Shown one piece after another: positions 1 to 7,478 of a stretch of DNA of 64,000 bases. This stretch comes from Halomonas sp. GD1P12. GTDB taxonomy: Bacteria > Pseudomonadota > Gammaproteobacteria > Pseudomonadales > Halomonadaceae. Every line of letters begins with the position of its first letter. Position 1 is the first letter of the stretch. A program made the translations under genes and the position numbers. Below the pieces are notes generated by a model. That model had not been told where the DNA came from. It was given only the letters and a program-made list of their open reading frames with translations, and searched no databases. The stretch covers positions 992,001 through 1,056,000 of the forward strand of contig NZ_CP107007.1 of NCBI RefSeq assembly GCF_025725645.1. The letters are read 5' to 3'.

Positions 1-313
1 GCGCATGATGTTCCTTCTCATAAGAGGACGAAAAGCGTTACAGGAGCGAACCGAGTCAGCGTGAGAGATCGCCGTATGATGGCGAATGTAGATGATTCAT
101 GCGTTAAACGCAGTGGGATTAGACGAATGGCTTTATCAACGCCCGGAAGTCGAGCCTTGCGGACCGGCATGTACATCGCTAACCGTGCCATTCGCGCCTT
201 CCATCGGACGGCGTCGGCATTGGTGCACGTTCCTACCGAGGAGATTCTCACGATGGCCGGTATTGAGCGGTCAACCCAATAGCGCGTCGGTTAAATCGCG
301 GCGGCTCGCGTGA
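1..313. other. left-edge region without a supportable gene
   Basis: The first 300 bases hold only short open frames of under 95 codons on both strands. One plus-strand frame is open from the left edge to 282 and could be the tail of a gene beginning outside the window, but its translation is Arg/Ala/Ser-rich, shows no motif I recognise and looks like out-of-frame GC-rich sequence. No tRNA cloverleaf or terminator was seen. I make no gene call here. Confidence 0.3.
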
Positions 314-328
314 TACATTTCTAATGTA
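314..328. promoter_or_regulatory. perfect palindrome TACATT-tct-AATGTA, likely operator
   Basis: TACATT, a 3-base spacer, then AATGTA: a perfect 6+6 inverted repeat about 50 bases before the first gene. Half-sites of this type (TACAT/ATGTA) are typical of TetR/AcrR-family operators, and a similar element lies before the last gene of the window (63851-63866). It could serve the downstream fusion gene or a gene to the left. The regulator is not in the window. Confidence 0.4.
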
Positions 329-375
329 AATGTCGCCGCCGCTTTGGCCTCTCACGCGCACAACGGGACACTCTC

Positions 376-1245
376 TTGCTTACCCCTGTCATACAACGCG
401 AACCCACCGGCTGCGGCATCGCATCCGCCGCTACGATTCTCGGCCTCACTTACGCGGACATGAAAGCCCGCGCCAACGCGATGGGCATCTACGCCGAGGA
501 TGAGTCGCTCTGGTCGAGTACCGACTACGTGCGCCGCCTGCTCGCGGAAAGACAGGTTGCGACCTCACCGGAGGAGACTCCCTTCACGGGCTGGCAGGCG
601 CTGCCGGATCTGGCGCTGATCGCGATCAAGCCCCACCAGCGCGACGGCAGAAACTTCTGGCACTGGGCGGTGTTTCAGCGCGAAAAGGGGCAAGCGGTGG
701 TGCTGGACAGCGCCAGCTATCTGCCCGCCAACATGCGCACCGATTTCGACGCCATGCACCCGGCCTGGTACATCGCCGTGACGCCGTCTGCGCGTGCGGA
801 CTTCGAGATCACCACAAGCACCCAGTCCGACTACCCGGCATTGATCGCACTTTGGGAAGCTTCGGTGCGCGCCACCCACGATTTTCTGGCCGAAGAGGAT
901 CTATTGATGCTCAAGCCGCTGATCTTCGAGCAGTTCTTCGACGCGCTGGAACTGCGCATCGCCAAGGGGCATGGCGACGAAGTCCTCGGATTCAGCGGCG
1001 TGGCGGATGGGAAGCTCGAAATGCTTTTCATCTCCCCGCAGGCGCGGGGTCAGGGCATCGGTAAAACCCTTGTCGATCAGGCGCTTAACCAGGGCGTGAG
1101 CAACGTCGATGTGAACGAACAAAATACTCAGGCGCTAGGCTTTTATCAGCGGCTGGGGTTCGAGGTGCAGAGCCGTTCGCCGGTGGACGGTCTTGGCAAG
1201 CCTTATCCGCTTTTGCACATGGCGTTCGTTGGTCGCACCCGCTAA
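376..1245 (+). CDS. papain/C39-like N-domain fused to a GNAT acetyltransferase
   Basis: A 289-residue protein with two parts. Residues 1 to about 140 carry a Gly-Cys-Gly-Ile-Ala-Ser motif near residue 13 and a His-Trp-Ala-Val segment near 95, followed by an Asp (VLDSAS): the Cys/His/Asp order of C39/papain-like peptidases. Residues from about 145 to the end form a GNAT N-acetyltransferase resembling YjaB: an acetyl-CoA loop (QARGQGIGK) and an ending with NTQALGFYQRLGF. The start is a TTG preceded by GGGAC seven bases upstream; no upstream ATG fits. The GNAT half is clear. The peptidase call rests on motif order only, and the substrate is unknown. A DUF6985-like gene follows 20 bases later. 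Confidence 0.7.
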   Translation: MLTPVIQREPTGCGIASAATILGLTYADMKARANAMGIYAEDESLWSSTDYVRRLLAERQVATSPEETPFTGWQALPDLALIAIKPHQRDGRNFWHWAVFQREKGQAVVLDSASYLPANMRTDFDAMHPAWYIAVTPSARADFEITTSTQSDYPALIALWEASVRATHDFLAEEDLLMLKPLIFEQFFDALELRIAKGHGDEVLGFSGVADGKLEMLFISPQARGQGIGKTLVDQALNQGVSNVDVNEQNTQALGFYQRLGFEVQSRSPVDGLGKPYPLLHMAFVGRTR

Positions 1246-1265
1246 ACAACTTGGCAGGAGGCACT

Positions 1266-1727
1266 ATGAAAATGGTTCGGGGAGTCACCGATGGTGAGGA
1301 TGGTCTGGAAGGCGAGATGTACTGCGCCCTGTTCGAGCGCTACATTCCGTTTTTGAGCCCGGAGCGCGACCCCGACGGCGTGCAACGCTGCGCGGCGTAC
1401 CTCAACGAGCTCGATGATGCGGTAATCGATCATCTTTGTCAGGCCACCGAGCATTACTGCCAGACCTATCAAAGCGAGAGCGGGGAACTGCCCAGAGAGT
1501 TTGCAACGCCTCGCGAGGTGCTCACGCACATTACCCCGAGCCTATTGATCGTCCCCCATTTCGAAAAAGCGACGCCCGTGGTGCACATGGAGCTCGAGTG
1601 CGACTGGGAGCCCGAGCACGGCATGGAGTGGGTCGTGCGCAACCGGCACGTGCTCTACGTTGGGCCTTTTAACGGCGAAGACCCCTGGGGCAGCTTCAGT
1701 CCCAAAGCCGTGTGGAATTTTGCCTAG
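1266..1727 (+). CDS. DUF6985-like small cytoplasmic protein
   Basis: A 153-residue acidic protein without signal peptide or membrane segment. The C-terminal third (ECDWEPEHGMEWV, then YVGPFNGEDPW) resembles the conserved ending of DUF6985 proteins, whose function is unknown. The ATG at 1266 is chosen over an upstream GTG because AGGAGG ends four bases before it. It lies 20 bases after the GNAT fusion gene and is probably co-transcribed. The family match is from memory, so the function stays open. Confidence 0.65.
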   Translation: MKMVRGVTDGEDGLEGEMYCALFERYIPFLSPERDPDGVQRCAAYLNELDDAVIDHLCQATEHYCQTYQSESGELPREFATPREVLTHITPSLLIVPHFEKATPVVHMELECDWEPEHGMEWVVRNRHVLYVGPFNGEDPWGSFSPKAVWNFA

Positions 1728-1935
1728 GATTTTAGCGCGCAGACATACACACAGCCGGTAATCCTGAGCCACTTGAATCACCCAAAAGTGATGAGTCGAC
1801 GAGAACTACTTGTTAGTGGTTAACGCTGACTGTTTGGTAACGTTAAGTGTCGTTGGGTAAATACTGGCCTAACACTTCGCTTTTCTTTCAATAGACTAAA
1901 GCGCTCTTACGTAAACTCGCTTCAACCAAACAGTT

Positions 1936-1951
1936 GGCGCCGACCGGCGCC
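1936..1951 (+). other. GC hairpin in the 5' untranslated region of the barrel gene
   Basis: GGCGCC-GACC-GGCGCC, a 6-bp stem with a 4-base loop, sits about 30 bases before the outer-membrane protein start. No T-run follows, so it is more likely an mRNA-stabilising or translation-modulating structure than a terminator. A plausible -10 (TAGACT near 1892) lies upstream. Confidence 0.35.
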
Positions 1952-1981
1952 GCTCTAAAACTTTCACGTTGAGGCTGCTGC

Positions 1982-2665
1982 ATGTATCGATTTGCCACCG
2001 TTTTATTGACCGGGTCGTTTTTGCTAGCGGCCAGTACTGTCACCATGGCCGATAGTCGCTGGTCGGTCGCAGGTAGTGCCGGCACCACAGGGCTGGGTGC
2101 TAACGCCAGCTGGCGCTTTCATGACCATATGGCGCTGACCGCGGGCTATAGCGGGTTCAACTACGACGACCTGGATCATACCAACGGCGATTTTACCTAT
2201 ACCGGCGAAGTCGACATGAACGTTTACAGCCTGAAACTCGACGTCTACCCATGGGCTGAAAACGGCTTCTTCGTTTCGGCCGGCGCCGTCAGACCCGATA
2301 TTCAGCTCAAGGCGGTGGGTCGCTACACGGGCGGCGAAACGTTCGATGAATTTGGCGGTATTCCCATCGATGCCAATAGCGCACGTTTGGATGGCGTGGG
2401 CAAACTTTCAGACGGCGTGGAGCCCTACCTGGGTATTGGCTGGCGCAACAGCGCCAAACAGGGTCTGGGCTTCTATGCCGAAGTGGGGGCCTTCTGGATC
2501 GACCCCAGCGTGTCTCTTACCCCGCGAGGCGATGCGCTCGATATTCCGTTCGTTCGAGCGATCGCCGAGCGCGAAGCGCGCGAGCAAGAAGACGACCTTA
2601 AAGACGAACTCGACAAGTACAACATCTACCCGGTGGCAGTAGTGGGTATCGAGTACACGTTCTGA
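1982..2665 (+). CDS. outer-membrane beta-barrel protein (OmpW-like size)
   Basis: A 227-residue protein beginning with a classical signal peptide (hydrophobic core residues 5-20, cleavage after Ala at about 23). The mature part alternates polar and aromatic residues as in transmembrane beta strands and ends in Tyr-Thr-Phe, the terminal aromatic signature read by the BAM complex. Size and pattern suit an 8-stranded OmpW/OmpA-type barrel. A charged Glu/Asp-rich loop lies before the last strand (EREAREQEDDLKDELD). The upstream 250 bases are AT-richer than the surroundings, so it probably has its own promoter. Ligand or role unknown. Confidence 0.7.
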   Translation: MYRFATVLLTGSFLLAASTVTMADSRWSVAGSAGTTGLGANASWRFHDHMALTAGYSGFNYDDLDHTNGDFTYTGEVDMNVYSLKLDVYPWAENGFFVSAGAVRPDIQLKAVGRYTGGETFDEFGGIPIDANSARLDGVGKLSDGVEPYLGIGWRNSAKQGLGFYAEVGAFWIDPSVSLTPRGDALDIPFVRAIAEREAREQEDDLKDELDKYNIYPVAVVGIEYTF

Positions 2666-2720
2666 TCCCTATCGAACAAGCGCGGGCTTCTGTGTTTGAG
2701 CTCACGAACGGATGATCATG

Positions 2721-2754
2721 ATTATGGGGCGCCTCGGCGCCCCGTAATCGTTTT
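2721..2754 (+). terminator. Rho-independent terminator after the barrel gene
   Basis: GGGGCGCC (2726-2733) pairs with GGCGCCCC (2736-2743), extended by ATTA/TAAT flanks, followed by a short T-run (2751-2754). It lies 60 bases after the barrel gene stop and separates it from the convergent azoreductase gene. Confidence 0.75.
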
Positions 2755-2820
2755 GGTCTTTTGCTCGGCGGCTTAGCTAGACAGCACCAGATCTCGCTTC
2801 CTCCATGGACGATCCTTCTG

Positions 2821-2855
2821 GCTCAACGCTCAACGCTCAACGCTCAACGCTCAGC
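2821..2855. repeat. heptanucleotide tandem repeat (GCTCAAC)4 plus one variant copy
   Basis: Four exact copies of GCTCAAC (2821-2848) and a diverged fifth (GCTCAGC). The array covers the last codons and the stop of the minus-strand azoreductase gene: the stop lies in the third copy from the left. A 7-base unit is not a multiple of three, so copy-number change could alter the C-terminus, though the repeat itself supplies stops early. Confidence 0.85.
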
Positions 2856-3505
2856 CTGGTAGCCAACGCTTTGGCTTCATCAAACGCTCGAGCCAGCGAT
2901 TGGCGGTGGCGCTCGTCGTTGAACTCCTGATACTCCGCGCCGATCTCGTGAAAGGTCTCGACGCCCAGGTAGTGACTCAGCGTTTTAATATGCGGGCCCA
3001 AATGGTTCATGTGCTCGCGCACACCACCCTTGCCAAAGCCGAACTCGCCGCTCGAGGTCAGTAGTACCAGCGTCTTACCCGAGAGAATCGGCGCCAGCGG
3101 CGCATCACCGCGCGCCAGGTCGAAACTGAATGTCTTGTTGATACGAATGACCTGATCGAACCACGCTTTCAGCGGCGCGGGCATGCCGTAGTTGTACATG
3201 GGGGACGAGAGCACGACGATGTCTGATCGGGTCAGTTCGTCGATCATTTGATCGGAAAGTGCCAGGTGCCGGTGCTGCTCTTCGCTCCGACTCGCCTCGG
3301 GCGTGAAAACGGCGCCTATCCAGGCTTGATCGATGAAGGCGGGCGGGGCGACACCGACGTCACGGTGAATGATCTCATCGCCGGGCGCTACGCTTTGCCA
3401 CGCATCGATGAACGCGCGGGCGATCTTTTTGGAAATTGAGTCATGGCTGGGTACTGGGTTGGACACTGTGCGAACGCTGGCGTCCAGATGAAGTAGGGTG
3501 CGCAT
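2837..3505 (-). CDS. azoR: FMN-dependent NADH-azoreductase
   Basis: A 222-residue flavodoxin-fold quinone/azo reductase. It begins MRTLLHLDAS with an early Ser-rich FMN-phosphate loop and contains the Pro-Met-Tyr-Asn-Tyr-Gly-Met-Pro segment typical of AzoR, then the region around TSSGEFGFGKGG. Such enzymes reduce quinones and azo dyes with NADH in the cytoplasm. The frame is open 27 codons further upstream, but the family N-terminus starts at 3505. The gene is divergent from a LysR regulator 127 bases away, the usual arrangement for regulator and target. Its 3' end lies inside a heptamer repeat. Confidence 0.85.
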   Translation of the reverse strand: MRTLLHLDASVRTVSNPVPSHDSISKKIARAFIDAWQSVAPGDEIIHRDVGVAPPAFIDQAWIGAVFTPEASRSEEQHRHLALSDQMIDELTRSDIVVLSSPMYNYGMPAPLKAWFDQVIRINKTFSFDLARGDAPLAPILSGKTLVLLTSSGEFGFGKGGVREHMNHLGPHIKTLSHYLGVETFHEIGAEYQEFNDERHRQSLARAFDEAKALATRLSVER

Positions 3506-3632
3506 GATAAGGTTTGCCGTTGCTGAAAAGAAGTCGCCATACTGGGCTTTCAAGCGGTACGGGACAAACGAGTAGCAACGTTGCATGGATGAGTTAAAAT
3601 CACCCGAGAATTAAAAACGGGATGCCAGCACT

Positions 3633-4478
3633 GTGAAAGTGTCACTACATGCCATCAAGGCGTTCGAGTCCGCAGCGCGTTTGGGCAGTTTCAAGAAGGC
3701 GGCGGAAGAGATGGCTCTCACGCCTACCGGCGTGTCCCACCACGTGGCCAATTTGGAAAAGCGGCTCGGCGTTCGGCTCTTCGACCGCCATCATCGTCAG
3801 ATTACCCTAACTCCTTCGGGGCATCGGCTGTCCGAGGCAACGACCAGTGGGTTTCGTACCATCGAGACGGCGCTAGAAGATATCGCTCAAGGCGCCTCGC
3901 ACCTGCGCGTAGAATCCACCTCCTCATTTGCAGCACTGGTGCTGATTCCTCGGCTTCACGACTTTCAACGACGCTATCCGGATCTGGACGTGGATGTTTC
4001 GACCGGCGAAACGATGGGCTCCCCGGTTAGCCAGCTCTGTATCCGGCTGGGCGATACGCGCCGAGTGGAGAACGCCCGCGTTCTGAAGACGGAGCGCTTC
4101 GGCCTTTATGGAACGGCATCCGTTGTCCAGGCGATGAGAGATTCCCAGCCGATGTCGGTGTACCTGACCCGCTGGAAGAATGGGCGCCTTCCGTCACCGC
4201 CCTGGCCTCAGTGGCTGGCGCAAAGCGGCCTCACCGATGAGGCGTTCGCGCCTACCTATTTTGATCAGGAGCTTTACGGAATAGCCGAGGCGGTCGCCGG
4301 GAAAGGGCTGGTATTCTGTTCCCAAACGCTGGTGGCCGACCACATCAACAACGCCACGCTGGTCGAGGTAGCCCAGTCGGTCGATTCACATCTTTGCTAC
4401 TACACGCCGGCGCCCTGGCGGGCGTACAGCCTGAACCACCAGGCGTTAATCGAGTGGCTGAAAGCGTTGATCAACTGA
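3633..4478 (+). CDS. LysR-type transcriptional regulator, GcvA-like
   Basis: A 281-residue LysR regulator: winged helix-turn-helix at residues 5-60 (SFKKAAEEMALTPTGVSHHVANLEKRLGVRLFDR) and a periplasmic-binding-like effector domain from about 90. The HTH resembles the GcvA/AmpR branch. The start is a GTG in a plausible context. It is divergent from azoR and probably controls it from the shared 127-base intergenic region. Its last 8 bases overlap the convergent mntP gene. Effector unknown. Confidence 0.8.
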   Translation: MKVSLHAIKAFESAARLGSFKKAAEEMALTPTGVSHHVANLEKRLGVRLFDRHHRQITLTPSGHRLSEATTSGFRTIETALEDIAQGASHLRVESTSSFAALVLIPRLHDFQRRYPDLDVDVSTGETMGSPVSQLCIRLGDTRRVENARVLKTERFGLYGTASVVQAMRDSQPMSVYLTRWKNGRLPSPPWPQWLAQSGLTDEAFAPTYFDQELYGIAEAVAGKGLVFCSQTLVADHINNATLVEVAQSVDSHLCYYTPAPWRAYSLNHQALIEWLKALIN

Positions 4479-5034
4479 ACACACCCGTATGTTCGGCCAA
4501 CACGGCGCAGCCGATGCCGATCAGTACGACGCCGCCGATCAGCTCAGCCCAGTGGCCGACGAAGCGGCCCAGCCGGTGGCCGAGCACCGTGCCAATCGAG
4601 GCCATCAGCGTGGTGGCAAGGCCAATGGCTAGGCTCGTGGTGACGATATCGACCTCGATGAAGGCGAGGCTCGCGCCCACGGCCATGGCGTCCAGACTGG
4701 TGGCGGTGGCGGTCAGTATCAAAAGCCAGAGCGTCTGCCGGCGGTGTTCGATTTTGTCCTCTTTATTCAGCCCGGCGTAAACCATGTGCGCGCCGATCGC
4801 CGTCAGCAGCGCAAACGCCACCCAGTGATCCCAGGCCTGCACGAAGCGCTGCGACGCCACCCCCGCCGCCCAGCCCAGTACCGGCGTAATGGCCTCAATC
4901 ACGCCAAAGACCAGCCCGATACCCACCGCGTGGCGAAAGCGCGGGCGGCGAAGCTCGGCGCCTTTGCTGATCGAGGCGGCGAACGCATCTGCCGACATGG
5001 AAAAAGCGAGCAGGACAAGGGCAACGGGCGTCAT
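4471..5034 (-). CDS. mntP: manganese efflux pump MntP
   Basis: A 187-residue, six-helix inner-membrane protein. It shows the two conserved Asp-bearing helices of the MntP family: SMSADAFAASISKG near the N-terminus and TATSLDAMAVGASLAF in the second half. MntP exports Mn(II). The length matches the E. coli family (about 188). It runs convergent to the LysR gene with an 8-base overlap of the 3' ends. The 337-base AT-rich upstream region includes an inverted repeat but not a recognisable yybP-ykoY riboswitch. Confidence 0.9.
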   Translation of the reverse strand: MTPVALVLLAFSMSADAFAASISKGAELRRPRFRHAVGIGLVFGVIEAITPVLGWAAGVASQRFVQAWDHWVAFALLTAIGAHMVYAGLNKEDKIEHRRQTLWLLILTATATSLDAMAVGASLAFIEVDIVTTSLAIGLATTLMASIGTVLGHRLGRFVGHWAELIGGVVLIGIGCAVLAEHTGVFS

Positions 5035-5070
5035 GGCGGGGGAACTCGTGTGGCTTAAGAAGCGCTTTTA

Positions 5071-5105
5071 AACGGCAGACGATCAGGGCGACGAACCCTG
5101 CCGTT
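5071..5105 (-). promoter_or_regulatory. stem-loop in the mntP leader
   Basis: AACGGCAG (5071-5078) is a perfect inverted repeat of CTGCCGTT (5098-5105), enclosing a GGG/CCC inner stem. It lies 37-71 bases upstream of the mntP start and would fold in the leader RNA. It could be an operator or a leader structure. In enterobacteria mntP is preceded by a yybP-ykoY Mn riboswitch; its conserved loop sequences are not visible here. Confidence 0.4.
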
Positions 5106-5371
5106 CAAGTATCGAAATACTAGCACGGTAGTCTCTTGCACTGAGTAGGTGTTTCAAAAAATAAACTTTATAACCAATAACTTGTATAGCCTTGGCTAAC
5201 AATTTAAGCGCTGGGTGAATGCGTAGGCTGGGGTAGGTAAGCGATTGTCATCATTGAAGTCGATACCGTTTTAATTGTTCCAGGCAGGGCTGAAAAATTA
5301 TTTCTTTGGATTGGGTATCCAATGCTCTATAAGGAATAATATTTCTCTTCAAAAGATAAAAAGGAAATAAA
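5106..5371. other. AT-rich intergenic region between mntP and the Lrp gene
   Basis: About 270 bases of markedly lower GC than the surroundings, separating two divergently transcribed genes. It must hold both promoters. The only structured elements I see are the mntP leader hairpin next to it and the palindrome at 5306-5322. No open frame of note. Confidence 0.5.
5306..5322 (+). promoter_or_regulatory. TTGGAT-N5-ATCCAA palindrome, likely Lrp operator
   Basis: A perfect 6+6 inverted repeat with a 5-base spacer, 50-65 bases before the AsnC/Lrp gene and just upstream of a -10-like TATAAG (about 5329-5334). Its position suits autoregulation by the regulator. Inference only. Confidence 0.5.
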
Positions 5372-5836
5372 TTGCTTATTGATCGTTTCGATTTAAAAAT
5401 TCTTGAACAGCTTCAGCGGGATGATAGCGTATCTATTGCGCAGTTGGCCGAGAAAGTGGGGCTTTCTGTCACCCCTTGCTGGCGGCGTATTCAGCGCCTG
5501 GAAAAAGAGGGCGTGATCGAGAAGCGTATCGCCGTATTGAACCCCCACAAGCTCGATCTCGGCCTGACCGTTTTCGTGATGATCAAGACCGACAAGCATA
5601 CCCAGGCCTGGCTGGACGCGTTTCAGGACGTGGTTCAGTCCTTTCCCGAAATCATGGAAGTGAACCGTTTGGCCGGCGAGTTCGACTATCTGCTCAAGGT
5701 CATCACGCGCGACAACGCTGCCTACGACGCTTTCTATAAAAGACTCATCGCGAGAATAGAGCTCAGCAATGTCACATCCTGCTTCTCCATGGAACAAGTC
5801 AAGAAAACCAGCGAGCTGCCCCTCGGCGGCATCTGA
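5372..5836 (+). CDS. AsnC/Lrp-family transcriptional regulator
   Basis: A 154-residue protein of standard family length. An AsnC-type HTH occupies residues 4-55 (DLKILEQLQRDDSVSIAQLA, then VTPCWRRIQRLEKEGVI) and a RAM ligand-binding domain about 65-145. Lrp-type regulators usually sense amino acids or related amines. The start is TTG with AAGGAAATAAA just upstream. The stop lies 4 bases before the ATG of the PLP enzyme, so the regulator leads the operon that follows and probably senses its substrate. Its 5' part is much richer in AT than the rest of the cluster. Confidence 0.9.
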   Translation: MLIDRFDLKILEQLQRDDSVSIAQLAEKVGLSVTPCWRRIQRLEKEGVIEKRIAVLNPHKLDLGLTVFVMIKTDKHTQAWLDAFQDVVQSFPEIMEVNRLAGEFDYLLKVITRDNAAYDAFYKRLIARIELSNVTSCFSMEQVKKTSELPLGGI

Positions 5837-5840
5837 CTGG

Positions 5841-7478
5841 ATGACGACCCTTGCCGATGACGTCATCGGCGAAGGTGAGCCGATCGCCGGCCCCTTCGGC
5901 CCGCGCCCGCTACTCTACGCCGACTACACCGCCTCCGGGCGGGCGCTCGGCACCGTCGAGCGGGCGATGCGCGAGCAGGTGCTGCCGTACTACGCCAACA
6001 CTCATACCGAAACCTCCTACACCGGGCGCATCACCACGCGTCTGCGCGAGGACGCCCGCCGCCAGATCGCCAGCGCCGTCGGCGCCACCGACGACTACGC
6101 GGTGATCTTTGCCGGCAGCGGCGCCACCGCCGCCATCGACCGCTGCTGGAAGATGCTGGGGCTCGCTCGCTTTGATCAGGCGGCGGATCAGGCTCGTCCG
6201 GTCGTGTTTTTGGGGCCTTACGAGCACCACTCCAACGATCTGGCGTGGCGCGAGTGTGACGCCGAAATCACTCGCGTTCCGCTCGACGCGGCGGGGCTGA
6301 TCGATCTGGCGGCGCTGAAAGCGGCGCTTTCACGTTTCCAGGGGCGGCGGCTGATCGGCGCGTTCAGCGCGGCCTCCAACGTCACCGGCGTCAAGAGTGA
6401 CGTGGCGGCGATCGCCCGGTTGATGCACGCCCATGGCGGCATCGCGCTGTTTGATTACGCCGCCAGCGGTCCCTACGTGCCCATTAACGTGGCGGGCACT
6501 GGGTGTGACGATCACCTGGACGGCGTGTTCGTCTCACCCCACAAGTTCGTCGGCGGGCCGGGAAGCTCTGGCGTTTTGATCGTGCGCCGGGCGCTGTGCG
6601 TCAACGCCGTGCCCTCGGTTGCCGGCGGCGGCACGGTGTCCTATGTCACCGCGGATGGCCACCGCTACGTCAGCGACATTCAGCGCCGGGAGGAGGGCGG
6701 CACGCCGAACATTCTGGGCGACATTCGCGCCGGGTTTGCGTTTCGCATCAAATCCATGATCGGCGAAGAGCGGATCGAGGCGCGAGAGGCCGAACTTGCA
6801 AAGCTGGCGCTGGCGCGCTGGTCGCGCCTCGACAACCTGACGCTGCTGGGGCCGAGCGACGCGCCCAGGCTTTCGATCTTCTCGTTCAACGTGCGCGCCG
6901 GCGAGCGCGAGGTGCACCATAATCTCATCGTCGCGCTGCTGAACGACCTGTTCGGTATTCAGGCGCGCGGCGGCTGCTCCTGCGCCGGCCCCTACGGTCA
7001 TGCGCTTTTGAATATCGACGCCGACACCGCCTTCGAGCACGAATCGTTAGTCCGAAATGGAAGAAGCTTATATCGTCCGGGCTGGGTAAGGCTCGGATTT
7101 CATTTCTTTTTTAGCAATGAGACGGCTAACTATGTAATATCGGCGGTCGAATTTATTGCACGTCACGCGGCCTTACTCATGAAGCTTTACAGCGTCGACG
7201 AACGCACGGGCACCTGGACGGTGCGCGACGGCGTTTATCCGACACCCTCGATCGAAACTGCGGCCACCACGCTGGATGAACTGCTCGACCCCGCGCGTTC
7301 GCGCGCCGCTTCTATCGAGGGATGTGAGCCCTTCGCCGAGGCCGAACGTCTTGTCGAGCTTGCCAGGCGCGCCGAGCTTCCCTCTGAGCCGCGCTTTTCC
7401 GATACACCGATACGCTGGTTCTGGTGGCCTCATGAGGCCGAGGACGCCGTGCGCTCCCAGGATGAGATGACACCATGA
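5841..7478 (+). CDS. class V aminotransferase-fold PLP enzyme (SufS/CsdA-like)
   Basis: A 545-residue cytoplasmic enzyme. Key features of fold-type I class V are visible: the PLP-phosphate loop (GSGATAAID), a His-His pair before SND, an Asp in ALFDYAASGPY, and the Schiff-base Lys at about residue 235 in SPHKFVGG. A Gly-Gly-Cys-Ser-Cys segment near residue 380 resembles the cysteine-desulfurase active loop but has two Cys. It is about 140 residues longer than SufS, with an extra C-terminal domain. It may be a C-S lyase, desulfurase or aminotransferase. The ATG at 5841 is chosen; the frame is open upstream into the regulator. Bases 7041-7184 have unusually low GC. The stop overlaps the next start by four bases. 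Confidence 0.8.
   Translation: MTTLADDVIGEGEPIAGPFGPRPLLYADYTASGRALGTVERAMREQVLPYYANTHTETSYTGRITTRLREDARRQIASAVGATDDYAVIFAGSGATAAIDRCWKMLGLARFDQAADQARPVVFLGPYEHHSNDLAWRECDAEITRVPLDAAGLIDLAALKAALSRFQGRRLIGAFSAASNVTGVKSDVAAIARLMHAHGGIALFDYAASGPYVPINVAGTGCDDHLDGVFVSPHKFVGGPGSSGVLIVRRALCVNAVPSVAGGGTVSYVTADGHRYVSDIQRREEGGTPNILGDIRAGFAFRIKSMIGEERIEAREAELAKLALARWSRLDNLTLLGPSDAPRLSIFSFNVRAGEREVHHNLIVALLNDLFGIQARGGCSCAGPYGHALLNIDADTAFEHESLVRNGRSLYRPGWVRLGFHFFFSNETANYVISAVEFIARHAALLMKLYSVDERTGTWTVRDGVYPTPSIETAATTLDELLDPARSRAASIEGCEPFAEAERLVELARRAELPSEPRFSDTPIRWFWWPHEAEDAVRSQDEMTP

Noticed and set aside
5035..5371. yybP-ykoY manganese riboswitch before mntP
   Set aside because: Searched for its conserved loop sequences in the leader and did not find them; only a simple stem-loop is present.
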